A model generated the notes under the pieces. The model was not told the origin of the DNA. It searched no databases and saw only the letters and a list, made by a program, of their open reading frames with translations. A DNA stretch of 64,000 nucleotides from Sphingomonas glacialis (GTDB lineage: Bacteria > Pseudomonadota > Alphaproteobacteria > Sphingomonadales > Sphingomonadaceae), in assembly GCF_006439055.1 (NCBI RefSeq), contig NZ_RCZC01000004.1, forward strand, positions 254,242 to 318,241, in the 5' to 3' direction. Of this stretch, positions 27,666 through 36,060 are shown piece after piece; the first letter of the stretch is position 1, and each line of letters opens with the position of its first letter. A program made the translations under genes and the position numbers.

Positions 27666-28013
27666 ACGGCGGAAGGGAACACCACTTATTCGGAGCGGAG
27701 CCGCTTCCAAACGTAAGGGTCGTCTGAAAGCCGCCGCTTCGTTTGAAACCGCCTGCCCTCGCCTTGGCGCACAAGCTCGTAAACCGACCTCAGATGAGTC
27801 GCGGCGGTCTCCCCTGCCCTCGTGACGGTTTTGCCCGCAGTCGGAAGATGAGAAAATCATCGTTATTCTGCCGTGGGCTGCACCGAGCAGCGCTGCCGTC
27901 CAGTTCTTCTCGACCGGCGTTACCGAGTTTGGGGCTCCAGCAGTATTCATCACGCCCGGCAGCGACAGGACGAGAGCCGACGCACTGATGGCCCACCGCA
28001 ACAGGGGCTGCAA
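27603..28013 (-). CDS. possible secreted small protein
   Basis: The first 65 residues look plausible: a signal-peptide-like start (MQPLLRWAISASALVLSLPG) and NTAGAPNSVTPVEKNWTAA. After IFSSSDCGQNRHEG the frame becomes Arg-rich and overlaps the end of the GGDEF-EAL gene, so the 3' part is doubtful. No family recognised. Confidence 0.25.
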   Translation of the reverse strand: MQPLLRWAISASALVLSLPGVMNTAGAPNSVTPVEKNWTAALLGAAHGRITMIFSSSDCGQNRHEGRGDRRDSSEVGLRACAPRRGQAVSNEAAAFRRPLRLEAAPLRISGVPFRRLPTLWPYRSSPAARHNELWE

Positions 28014-28088
28014 GAAAGCTACAAATGGTCCAGTTTCGGCCGTTTGTAGCGCTATCGATCTTTCCGATACCGGCCACTTGTTCAGCTT

Positions 28089-28108
28089 CGATGTTTAAAC
28101 AAACATCG
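28089..28108. promoter_or_regulatory. 20-bp palindrome upstream of TonB receptor
   Basis: Perfect 8-bp arms CGATGTTT / AAACATCG around AAAC, about 180 bases before the receptor start. Operator-like; the regulator is unknown. A second, weaker inverted repeat (TCATGT at 28189 and ACATGA at 28211) lies closer to the gene. Confidence 0.4.
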
Positions 28109-28285
28109 GCTTGCTGCGGCCTAAGGGACTGCGAAGACGTCTGAATCTTACGACCGTGGTTACACGTAAAAAGATCGCCCCAGTTCTGTCATGTCCACGA
28201 AGCAATACTGACATGAAGCGTCCCTAGGAGCCGGGTGCCGAACACGAAAAATCGTCTGAAGGCAGATCTCCCAGGGGAATACGAC

Positions 28286-30682
28286 ATGGTAAAGTTCACC
28301 ACGGCCAGCGCGCTGGTCGCGCTGCAGTTCGCGCTGTGCGCACCCGTTTATGCGCAGACTGCTGAGGGCACCGCAGCAAGCGTCGCGCCCGTCAACGACG
28401 CGGAAGACGGCAACGCCATCATCGTCACCGGCACGCGCGACCGCGGCCGGACACAGTTCAATTCGCTATCCCCGGTCGACGTGCTCCCCGCCGCCGCGCT
28501 AGACGCCAGCATCTCGGGCGACCTGTCGGACACGCTGGCGCAGGTTTTGCCGTCGTTCAACGTGCAGCGCCTCCCCGCCGCGGACGGCCAAGCCTTCGTG
28601 CGCCCCGCCACGTTGCGCGGCCTGTCCGCCGACCAAACGCTCGTGCTCGTCAACGGCAAGCGCTATCATCGATCGGCCTTGCTCGGCACGCGTGGCGCAC
28701 AGGCGCCCGACCTTGCGACCATTCCTGGCCTAGCGATCAAGAGCATCGAAGTGCTGCGCGACGGAGCCTCGGCGCAATATGGCTCGGATGCGATCGCGGG
28801 CGTGATCAACATCATCCTCGACGACCAGCCGGGAATGAGCGCGTTCGGCCGCTATTCGCAATATTACAAAGGCGACGGCAAGGAATATCAAAGCGGCATC
28901 CAGGGCGGTATCGCGCTGGGCGATCGCGGGAGCCTGGTCTTCACCGGCGAGTATGACCATGCCGAGGCGACCTCGCGCACGCGTCAGCGTCCCGACGCCC
29001 TCGCCTTCCAGGCCGCCAACCCGACACTGAACGTTCCCAACCCGGTGCAGCGCTGGGGCCAGCCCGACCAGGAAGCCATCCGCGCCGGCCTGAACACGCA
29101 TTACGATTTTTCCGACGCGGTCACGCTCTATGCCTTCGGCACGGCGCAGGAAGGCGAAGGCGTCACCGACTTTAACTGGCGCAACCCGGCCGGCACCGCG
29201 ACCGTCTACAACCCCAGCACGGCCTTTCCCGGCTTCAGCTTCAAGAGCCTCTATCCGACCGGCTTCACGCCGCGCTTTGGCACGCAGAACTCGGACATCC
29301 AGGGCATCGGCGGCGTGCGCGGCGCGCTGGCCACCGCATTGACCTACGATCTGAGCGCTTCCTATGGTCGCAGCCTGATCGACTATACTTTGGGCGAAAG
29401 CCTCAACGCTTCGCTTGGGCCGAGCAGCCCGACATCGTTCTATCTCGGCCGCCTTGCGCAGCGCGAGTTCAACCTCAACGCCGACTTCGTCTATCGCCTG
29501 CAGGTCGGCATGCTCAACCCGGTCAACATCGCGTTTGGTGCCGAGCGCCGGGTCGAGAACTATCAGGTCACCGCCGGCGACGCCGCATCCTATGCGGTAG
29601 GTGCGGGCGCGGCGACGGGCCTTGCGCCAAACTCGAACGGCTTTCCGGGGTTCAGCCCGATTCAGGCGGGCGAGTTCGATCAGATCAGCTATGCCGGCTA
29701 CGGTGACATCGAGTGGCAGCCGATGAAGATGCTGAGCGTCGGCGGCGCCGGACGATATGAGAGCTTCTCGCGCTTCGGCGACAAGTTCACCTACAAATTG
29801 AGTGCGCGGCTTGAGCCGGTCGACGGCATCGCGCTGCGCGGTGGCTATTCCACCGGATTCCGCGCGCCGACGCCCGGGCAGCTAAACACCTCGAACACGA
29901 CGCAAGGGCTCGACACCGTTACGCTGCAGATCTTCAACAGCGGCCGCCTGTCGCCCTCCGATCCGCTCGCCATCTCGCTCGGCGCCAAGCCGCTCAAGCC
30001 CGAGACCTCGAAAACCGGGACTGCGGGCCTGACGTTCAAGACCGATTTCGGGCTGACCGGCAGCGTCGACGCCTATCAGATCAATGTCGACAATCGCTTC
30101 AGCCAGTCGGCGACGTTCGCGGTACCGGCCGGGGTCGCCAATCCGCTGCGCTTCACTTCGGTCAGCTATTTCACCAACGATTTCGACACCCGCACGCGGG
30201 GCATCGATGCTGTCCTCTCCTATGCACGCAACCTTGGCCCCGGCCGCGCGACAGCGACGATCGCCTACAACTATAACAATACTAAGGTGACGAGTGCTGC
30301 CTCGGCGGCGATCCCCAACGACACGCAGCGCCGGATCTTCCAGGAACGCCTGCCGCAGCACAATGCGACTGGATCGATCGTTTACGATATCGGGCCGGTC
30401 GGTCTGCTCGCGCGCGGGCGCTTCTACGGGCCATGGACCGACGTCACCGGCAACGCGACCGGCGACCTGTTCCAGCGCTTCGGATCGATCTCCTTGTTCG
30501 ACGTGTCGGCCAGCTACACGTTCGACAAGCATTTCACGATCCGTGGCGGCGCCGAGAACGTGTTTAACACCTATCCTGCCGAGGCGACCAACCAGGCGGT
30601 GCGCGGGTTGATCTATTCTCGCAACGCCCCGTACGATACCGATGGCGGCCAATATTATGTCCGCGTCGGCATGAAGTTCTGA
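28286..30682 (+). CDS. TonB-dependent receptor
   Basis: 798 residues, outer membrane. Signal peptide MVKFTTASALVALQFALCAP to VYAQ; TonB-box-like NAIIVTGTRDRG; plug domain with ATLRGLSADQTLVLVNGKR and SIEVLRDGASAQYGSDAIAGVINI; about 22 barrel strands ending in the C-terminal Phe of VRVGMKF. The start at 28286 has AGGGGA 7 bases upstream; the frame is open from 28235 without such a site. It lies 24 bases before a Tat-exported PLP enzyme, so the pair probably handles one substrate. Type of ligand unknown. Confidence 0.94.
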   Translation: MVKFTTASALVALQFALCAPVYAQTAEGTAASVAPVNDAEDGNAIIVTGTRDRGRTQFNSLSPVDVLPAAALDASISGDLSDTLAQVLPSFNVQRLPAADGQAFVRPATLRGLSADQTLVLVNGKRYHRSALLGTRGAQAPDLATIPGLAIKSIEVLRDGASAQYGSDAIAGVINIILDDQPGMSAFGRYSQYYKGDGKEYQSGIQGGIALGDRGSLVFTGEYDHAEATSRTRQRPDALAFQAANPTLNVPNPVQRWGQPDQEAIRAGLNTHYDFSDAVTLYAFGTAQEGEGVTDFNWRNPAGTATVYNPSTAFPGFSFKSLYPTGFTPRFGTQNSDIQGIGGVRGALATALTYDLSASYGRSLIDYTLGESLNASLGPSSPTSFYLGRLAQREFNLNADFVYRLQVGMLNPVNIAFGAERRVENYQVTAGDAASYAVGAGAATGLAPNSNGFPGFSPIQAGEFDQISYAGYGDIEWQPMKMLSVGGAGRYESFSRFGDKFTYKLSARLEPVDGIALRGGYSTGFRAPTPGQLNTSNTTQGLDTVTLQIFNSGRLSPSDPLAISLGAKPLKPETSKTGTAGLTFKTDFGLTGSVDAYQINVDNRFSQSATFAVPAGVANPLRFTSVSYFTNDFDTRTRGIDAVLSYARNLGPGRATATIAYNYNNTKVTSAASAAIPNDTQRRIFQERLPQHNATGSIVYDIGPVGLLARGRFYGPWTDVTGNATGDLFQRFGSISLFDVSASYTFDKHFTIRGGAENVFNTYPAEATNQAVRGLIYSRNAPYDTDGGQYYVRVGMKF

Positions 30683-30705
30683 TGCAACGAGCCGAGGGAA
30701 GTGTC

Positions 30706-31962
30706 ATGCCGATAAACCGACGGACGATGATGATCGGCGCGACGTCGCTTCCCGTCGCGGCCCGGCTCGGCGCGGCGCCGTTAGCGGGCGGCGCGCGGGC
30801 GGACGACGAAGCCTATTGGGCGACAGTCGCGGCGCACTATGACGTCACGTCCGAGGTCATCCAGCTCGAGAACGGCAATTGGGGCATCATGGCCCGCCCG
30901 GTTCTTGCAGCCTACGAACGCGCCGTCGAGCGGGTCAACCGCGAGAACAGCTTCTATTCCAGACGGGCGATGGGCGCCGACCTCCACGCCGTGCGCGTCC
31001 GCGTCGCGGCGGCGCTCGGCGTCGGCGCGGACGAGATCGCGCTGACCCGCAACGCGACAGAGGCGTTGCAGGCGCTGATCGACGGCTACAATCGTTTGCG
31101 ACCGGGCGATGCCGTTCTATACGCCGATCTCGATTACGATAGCATGCAGGGCTGTTTCGCCGGACTGCGCGCGCGCCGCGGCGTCGACGTCGTCAAAATC
31201 GCCCTGCCCGAGCCGGCGACATGGCAGGGACTGATCGACGCCTATGCGCAGGCGTTCGACGCCAATCCTAAGGTGCGGCTGGTGCTGCTCACGCATCTCA
31301 GCCATCGCACCGGGCTGGTTGTGCCGGTGCGTGAGATCGTCGCGATGGCGCGGGCACGCGGAATTGATGCGATCGTCGATGCTGCGCACAGTTGGGGGCA
31401 GCTCGATTTCGAGTTTCCGGAGCTCGGCGTCGATTTTGCCGGGTTCAACCTGCACAAATGGATGGGCGCACCGCTCGGTGTCGGCGTCATGTACCTGCGC
31501 AAGACGCGGGTGCGCGACATCGATCCCGATCCAGCAAACGGCATCGGCGATCCGGACGACGTGCAGGCGCGTGTCCATACCGGCACCGGAGATTATGCGG
31601 CGCAATTGACCGTACCCGACGCGCTCGCCTTTCAAGAGGCGATCGGCGCAGCGCCACGTGACGCGCGCCTGCGGCTACTGCGCGATCGGTGGGCGGAGCC
31701 GCTTCGCGCAGTTAAGAGCGTTCAGATCCTGACGCCGGCCGATCCGCGTCTGCACGGCGGCATCACCTCATTCCGCTTCACGGGAAAGGTGTCCCCGGCG
31801 GACAACAGTGCGATCGCTAAGCGGCTGCTCGACGACTTTCGGATCTTCACCGTTCACCGCACTGGCGTGGCGGCCGGATCCTGCGTACGCGTGACGCCGG
31901 CGCTGTTCACGACGCCCCAGCAAATTGATGCCCTCATAATGGCGATCCGAGGCTTGGCTTGA
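30706..31962 (+). CDS. Tat-exported class V aminotransferase-fold enzyme
   Basis: 418 residues from MPINRRTMMIGATSLP, a twin-arginine-type signal with a hydrophobic stretch to about residue 30. Fold-type I PLP enzyme, isopenicillin-N-epimerase-like: RNATEALQALIDGYN, LLTHLSHRTGLVVPV, IVDAAHSWGQLDFEF (PLP-ring Asp and His) and FNLHKWMGAPLGVG with the Schiff-base Lys. GAGGGA precedes the ATG. Relatives act on amino acids or small peptides (epimerases, desulfurases, lyases). Export of a PLP enzyme by Tat fits cofactor-loaded transport. Coupling to a TonB receptor suggests periplasmic processing of an imported amino-acid derivative. Confidence 0.88.
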   Translation: MPINRRTMMIGATSLPVAARLGAAPLAGGARADDEAYWATVAAHYDVTSEVIQLENGNWGIMARPVLAAYERAVERVNRENSFYSRRAMGADLHAVRVRVAAALGVGADEIALTRNATEALQALIDGYNRLRPGDAVLYADLDYDSMQGCFAGLRARRGVDVVKIALPEPATWQGLIDAYAQAFDANPKVRLVLLTHLSHRTGLVVPVREIVAMARARGIDAIVDAAHSWGQLDFEFPELGVDFAGFNLHKWMGAPLGVGVMYLRKTRVRDIDPDPANGIGDPDDVQARVHTGTGDYAAQLTVPDALAFQEAIGAAPRDARLRLLRDRWAEPLRAVKSVQILTPADPRLHGGITSFRFTGKVSPADNSAIAKRLLDDFRIFTVHRTGVAAGSCVRVTPALFTTPQQIDALIMAIRGLA

Positions 31963-32020
31963 GGGCAAACACCTAAAACACTCGATTTATGAAAACGCCT
32001 ACAAGACCCAGAGTTGGCCG

Positions 32021-32064
32021 TTCGCGGCACCTTTTGGACTTCCCAAATCCTGCCATTCATTAAT
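32021..32064. repeat. dispersed intergenic element, copy A
   Basis: Similar to 44986-45028 (about 34 of 43 positions by eye): TTCGCGGC, then CTTCCCAAATCCTGCC and ATTCATTAAT. Both copies lie in gaps 40-160 bases before a plus-strand gene. Confidence 0.5.
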
Positions 32065-32224
32065 GTCGATCAGGGGCGACCCAATATTGCCGCGCCATGA
32101 CGACCATGACTTTGGCCGACCGAATGCGAAATTTTAAAGGGCGACCTGAAGGTCACCCAGATAGCAGACTTCTGTTCCGAGCTGTGACCGAGTAGCACTA
32201 CCCCTTCTTCGCGAAAGGCACCTA

Positions 32225-33019
32225 ATGCGTCCTAACCCCGCCCTGCTCGCCTTGGTGCTCGTCGCCGGCTCCGTTGCTGCCGCTCAACCGGCATCGATGC
32301 CAGCCCTGAAAGCAGCGGTGAAGGCGTCGACGCGCTCTCCTGCCAACATCGCGCGCGATCGCTATCGCCACCCCGTCGAAACGTTGAGCTTCTTCGGCGT
32401 TAAGCCGACTGATACTGTAGTCGAGATCTGGCCAAGCGGCGGGTGGTACACCGAAATCCTCGGCCCCTATCTGGCCGCGCACGGGACGCTGTACGCGGCC
32501 GGGCCGGACGACAAAGGGCTTGCGGCCGTAAAGGGTAAGCAGTCTGCCTCGCCGGCTGCGTACCGCTCCGTACGGTTTGCGACCTTTCCAGCCGGACCGG
32601 GCGCGACTGCGGTGCCAGCCGGCACCGCCGACGTCGTCCTGACCTTTCGCAATGTCCATAACTGGCGCTTCGGTGCGACCGACCAGACGCAGACGGCTTT
32701 CGACCAGATGTTCGCCATGCTCAAACGCGGCGGCACCCTGGGCGTTGTCGAGCACCATTTGCCCGAGGCGTCCGGGACAATCGAGGAAGCGCGCAGCGGT
32801 TACATGAAGCGGTCGTCAGTGATTGCCTATGCAACCAAAGCCGGCTTCAGGCTTGCCGGCGAGAGCCCGATCAACGCTAATTCGAGGGACACGCACGATT
32901 ACCCCAAGGGGGTTTGGACACTGCCACCGGGCTTTGCGGACGGTGATCACGATCAGGCGCGTTACGCCGCCATTGGCGAGAGCGATAGGATGACCCTGAA
33001 GTTCGTAAAGCCGAAGTGA
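32225..33019 (+). CDS. secreted SAM-methyltransferase-fold protein
   Basis: 264 residues with a signal peptide (LLALVLVAGSVAAAQP). The body is a class I methyltransferase fold of the COG4798 type: HPVETLSFFGVKPTDTVVEIWPSGGWYTEIL (glycine-rich motif I, with WPSGGW in place of the usual GxGxG), VVLTFRNVHNWRF (motif IV region) and LGVVEHHLPE. Such predicted methyltransferases with export signals are widespread in alphaproteobacteria; a periplasmic SAM source is unknown, so enzymatic activity outside the cytoplasm is doubtful. No operon partner. Confidence 0.8.
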   Translation: MRPNPALLALVLVAGSVAAAQPASMPALKAAVKASTRSPANIARDRYRHPVETLSFFGVKPTDTVVEIWPSGGWYTEILGPYLAAHGTLYAAGPDDKGLAAVKGKQSASPAAYRSVRFATFPAGPGATAVPAGTADVVLTFRNVHNWRFGATDQTQTAFDQMFAMLKRGGTLGVVEHHLPEASGTIEEARSGYMKRSSVIAYATKAGFRLAGESPINANSRDTHDYPKGVWTLPPGFADGDHDQARYAAIGESDRMTLKFVKPK

Positions 33020-33443
33020 TCACCCAATCGGTCGCCTAGTGTTCCGGCGGAGAGGACCCACTTCCAGCCGTTCAGCGCACCCGATGCAGCATCCGAAACC
33101 TGCGATCCGTTCATGTGAGCAGACCACCGCTCCGGCCCACCCAGCCAAGCGATCGAACGGCTTAGAGTGGGACGAAGCCGACGGTCACAGGTTGATAGCG
33201 AACGTCAGCTTACCGCACGAGCGGTCGTTAGAACGGGTTTTGAGCGGGCCAATTAGACCTTTCTCGACGAAAGTAGCCGCATATTTAACTGAGGCGCCCG
33301 GCGAACCCGCCGAGATCGCCGCCGCCGTCATTGTACCGATAGGGTCCGGGATCATCCGAAGCGCCAACCTCCGTTTCGACGGCGTGTCCGTAGCGAGTAT
33401 CTGATGCCGCGCGCGGCCCGGCATTGTTTTCGCTAACGCCCCG
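33020..33443. other. gap between convergent genes
   Basis: Open frames on both strands but no recognisable protein. It is the 3' junction between the methyltransferase-fold gene and the P460 gene; no clear terminator hairpin found. Confidence 0.4.
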
Positions 33444-34046
33444 TCACTCTTTGGAGAGACCTGCAGGATCCACCAAATAAGCCGGACTAAGCGTTTTCAG
33501 CCTTGTCGCCGTCGGCAGGAGCGTCGGGTAGAATTGCACGAAGGTCGTGTCGGCAGCGGCGTGCTGCTGATGGCAAGCGTAGCAATTCGCGGTGTAGGGA
33601 AAAAACTCCCCCTTTGCGCCGAAGAACCCCCAGCCGCCCTTGAACCGCGCCTTGTCCTTCACATGCGCCTCCAGCCCGATAACGCCGCCGTTCTGGAACT
33701 GGCCCGAACGGGTGATCGAGCCCTTGGTCTCGGTGGCGCGATTTTCGACGATCAACACCGTCTTGTCGGGCCAGACGCCGGTCTTGAGGAAAGCGCGATA
33801 GGCGGCGCGCGGCGCGAAGACATTGTCGAATTGGTGCACCGGTCGCTCGCTGTAGCTCATGTCGACACCGGACGAGAGGAACACCCATTCGCGGTACTCG
33901 GCCGGCATGATTAGTCGACCGTCGGCAGTATAAGCCGGAGCGCCTTCGGCAGTCGCCCGGCCGTGCGCCACGCTTTCGCTGCCGCGGATCGCAATCGTCG
34001 CCATCAACGCCGCCGCGCCGGCAGCCAATACCATCAATCCGCGCAT
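33444..34046 (-). CDS. cytochrome P460-family haem protein
   Basis: 200 residues, exported (hydrophobic start LMVLAAGAAALMATIAI). P460 fold: LIMPAEYREWVFLSSGVDMSYS, HQFDNVFAPRAAYRAFLKTG, WPDKTVLIVENR, and one haem site CYACHQQH near the C-terminus. Classical P460 proteins oxidise hydroxylamine; many relatives are uncharacterised. It is the last gene of the bufA2-bufB-bufC operon, 13 bases after bufC, with GGGGAA before the ATG. A periplasmic redox role linked to copper or thiol chemistry is inference from position. Confidence 0.85.
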   Translation of the reverse strand: MRGLMVLAAGAAALMATIAIRGSESVAHGRATAEGAPAYTADGRLIMPAEYREWVFLSSGVDMSYSERPVHQFDNVFAPRAAYRAFLKTGVWPDKTVLIVENRATETKGSITRSGQFQNGGVIGLEAHVKDKARFKGGWGFFGAKGEFFPYTANCYACHQQHAAADTTFVQFYPTLLPTATRLKTLSPAYLVDPAGLSKE

Positions 34047-34059
34047 TTCGATTCCCCAG

Positions 34060-34806
34060 TCAGTGCGTCGCGATTATCAGTCCATCGGTGACCCATTGCC
34101 CCAGCAGGGCGCCGGCGCGCGCGATGCCGTCCGCCTCACCCCAGGCGATCACCATCACGTCACACAATTCGGCGAACGACAAGCAGGCGCGGGCCGAGAG
34201 CAACGCCTGCCGCTCATATTGGTCGATCGCGCGGAACTGGGCCGAAATTCCCTGCCGCCACACCAGGATCGCGCCGGTTTCGGGAAGCATCTCTACCGAA
34301 GGCGGCACTTCGTCGTCGGCAAGCGCGGACCAGATCGCGGTCGCGTTGGTGGTGAGATCGGCGAGATCGAGCGTCGGGGTGAAGTGCAGTATCGCCTCGT
34401 CCCAGTCGATGCCCGACAAGTCCTCCATCGTCAGCGCCGTGACGTCGGGACCGACAAACGCCTCCCCCAGCGCAAGATCGATCCAGGCCAGCTCCGTGAC
34501 CTCCGCATCCCCCGGATAGAGCATCGCCAGCGTCGCGGGAAAATCGCGCGGATAGGCGTCGAGCGTCCAGCTGCTCGGCGGCACGCGCTCGATATGGGCG
34601 ACGACGGCGTCGTGGAAGGCCTCGCCGCCGATCCAGTCGCGGGTACGGGCGAAGCTCTCCTCCAGGCAAGCGATCAGCGCTGCGCGGTAATTGTTCTGGT
34701 AGACGCGCAGGCCCGGCCCCGCCGCCTCGCCGAGGTGCCGCGCGGCGACTTCGTCGTCATGGACGAGCCACGCACGAAAATCGCGCTGGAGAGCGAGCAG
34801 GCTCAC
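34060..34806 (-). CDS. bufC: BufC-type partner protein (DUF2063/HvfC N-terminal)
   Basis: 248 residues. The N-terminal DUF2063 domain has LLALQRDFRAWLVHDDE, VYQNNYRAALIACLEESF and WTLDAYPRDFPATL. Proteins of this family (HvfC/BufC) are required partners of MNIO enzymes and help present the precursor peptide. The start is a GTG overlapping the bufB stop (GTGA). The C-terminal half (ETGAILVWRQGISAQFRAIDQYERQALL) also matches the family. Cytoplasmic. Confidence 0.87.
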   Translation of the reverse strand: MSLLALQRDFRAWLVHDDEVAARHLGEAAGPGLRVYQNNYRAALIACLEESFARTRDWIGGEAFHDAVVAHIERVPPSSWTLDAYPRDFPATLAMLYPGDAEVTELAWIDLALGEAFVGPDVTALTMEDLSGIDWDEAILHFTPTLDLADLTTNATAIWSALADDEVPPSVEMLPETGAILVWRQGISAQFRAIDQYERQALLSARACLSFAELCDVMVIAWGEADGIARAGALLGQWVTDGLIIATH

Positions 34807-35633
34807 GCCGCGTGCGCCAGCGTCTGTCCGCCGATCCGCCGAGCCTTAGCGAGTTCGGCGAGCAGTTCGGAAAGTGGCGGAATGTCGTCGTCGCGCTCGA
34901 TCATCGTCGCCACAGGGCCGAGGCGCGGTATCACGTGCGCATAGAGATCCCAGACCGAGGCGGGAACGGGCTGGTCATGCGTGTCGATCAGCAATTCCTT
35001 GCCCCGGCTGTGCCCGGCGAGATGGATCTGGCGGACGCGGTCGTGCGGCACCCCGTCCAGATAGGCGATCGGATCGAAGCCGTGATTGGTGGCGCTGACG
35101 AAGACGTTGTTGACGTCGAGCAACAGCCCGCAACCTGTTCGCGCGCACATTGCGCCAAGGAATTGCCATTCGGTCATGTCGGCGGGCGCGAAATCGACAT
35201 AGCTGGATGGATTCTCGATCAGCATCGCCCGGCCCAGCGCGTCCTGCGCGCGGTGGATATTAGCGCAGACCAGATCGAGCGCCTCGTTCGTATAAGGCAG
35301 CGGCAGCAGATCGTGCGAATTGAACCCCTCGATCCGCGACCAGCTGAGATGATCGGAGACGAACAGCGGCTCGATCTCGTCGACCAGCGCGCGCAATCGC
35401 GTCAGATACGCACCGTCGAGGCCGTCGGCCGAGCCGATCGACATCGATACGCCGTGCAGCGCGACCGGATGGCGCGCGCGGACATCGCGCAGGATCTGGC
35501 GAGGACGGCCGCCGGGCACCATGAAATTCTCGGAAATGACCTCGACGAAATCAACGTCCACCCGACCATCGAGGAAATCGGCGTAATGCGGCTTGCGCAG
35601 GCCAAGGCCGTAACCGGGAAATGGTGTGATCAT
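34803..35633 (-). CDS. bufB: MNIO (DUF692) multinuclear iron oxidase, BufB-type
   Basis: 276 residues, TIM barrel. Motifs: GYGLGLRKPHYADFL, VALHGVSMSIG (His ligand), FVSDHLSWS (Asp, His), IENPSSYVDF (Glu), LLDVNNVFVSATNHG (Asp, Asn), QIHLAGHS, LIDTHDQPV and IERDDDIP. These are the iron ligands of multinuclear non-haem iron oxidases, which in bufferin maturation convert Cys side chains to copper-binding heterocycles. AGAGAAG lies before the ATG. The only MNIO gene in the window, it may serve both the adjacent bufA2 and the divergent bufA1. A strong hairpin separates it from bufA2. Confidence 0.93.
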   Translation of the reverse strand: MITPFPGYGLGLRKPHYADFLDGRVDVDFVEVISENFMVPGGRPRQILRDVRARHPVALHGVSMSIGSADGLDGAYLTRLRALVDEIEPLFVSDHLSWSRIEGFNSHDLLPLPYTNEALDLVCANIHRAQDALGRAMLIENPSSYVDFAPADMTEWQFLGAMCARTGCGLLLDVNNVFVSATNHGFDPIAYLDGVPHDRVRQIHLAGHSRGKELLIDTHDQPVPASVWDLYAHVIPRLGPVATMIERDDDIPPLSELLAELAKARRIGGQTLAHAA

Positions 35634-35657
35634 CGCAAACTTCTCTAGGCGAAGGTC

Positions 35658-35685
35658 GGCCCGGGCGCCCGAAGGCGCCCGGGCC
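35658..35685 (-). terminator. 12-bp GC hairpin with TTCG loop after bufA2
   Basis: Perfect stem GGCCCGGGCGCC / GGCGCCCGGGCC closed by a TTCG tetraloop on the transcribed strand, 32 bases after the bufA2 stop and 25 before bufB. No U-tract. It probably stabilises the bufA2 message or attenuates read-through. Confidence 0.75.
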
Positions 35686-35716
35686 GCGGGTTAGATTTGC
35701 GGGCGTGCCGTCCCGA

Positions 35717-35977
35717 TCAGTTCGGTGCGGTCGTGCTGCCGTGCTGCGACTTGCAGGCCTTCGCCGAGACTTCCTTGAAGCCCTGGCCTTTGCAGTCGTT
35801 CATGCCCTTGCAGTCATGCGTGCCCGACTTGCAGTCCGACGTGCCCTTGCACGAATTGACGCCGTAGCAATGGACCTTGGCGGCGCCCTTGGCGATCGCG
35901 ACCGTGGGCACGGCGGCCGTGACGGCGACGACGGCTGCTGCTGCGGCGAAGCTTACGCTATTACGAAGGATGGTCAT
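35717..35977 (-). CDS. bufA2: Cys-rich bufferin precursor, BufA2-type
   Basis: 86 residues: a Sec signal (VSFAAAAAVVAVTAAVP to IAKGA) and then a Cys-rich body with six Cys (VHCYGVNSCKG, SDCKSG, HDCKG, NDCKG, KACKS). Repeated Cys-Lys spacing is typical of the BufA2/DUF-type MNIO substrates, whose modified Cys chelate copper in the periplasm. GGAG lies 8 bases before the ATG, and an exact sigma-F promoter lies 45-70 bases upstream. First gene of bufA2-bufB-bufC-P460. Confidence 0.85.
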   Translation of the reverse strand: MTILRNSVSFAAAAAVVAVTAAVPTVAIAKGAAKVHCYGVNSCKGTSDCKSGTHDCKGMNDCKGQGFKEVSAKACKSQHGSTTAPN

Positions 35978-36021
35978 GTGGAAGTCTCCAGAGAGAAGAT
36001 CGGCCTGATTGGCCCCTCCAG

Positions 36022-36047
36022 TTCGCAGTGCCGCCGGTCGTGGTTAC
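36022..36047 (-). promoter_or_regulatory. sigma-F-type promoter of bufA2
   Basis: On the minus strand GTAACC, 16 bases, CGAA: exact match to the consensus I recall for Caulobacter sigma-F (GTAACC-N16-CGAA). It lies 45 bases upstream of the bufA2 start. Confidence 0.85.
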
Positions 36048-36060
36048 ACGCCTTTGAAAA

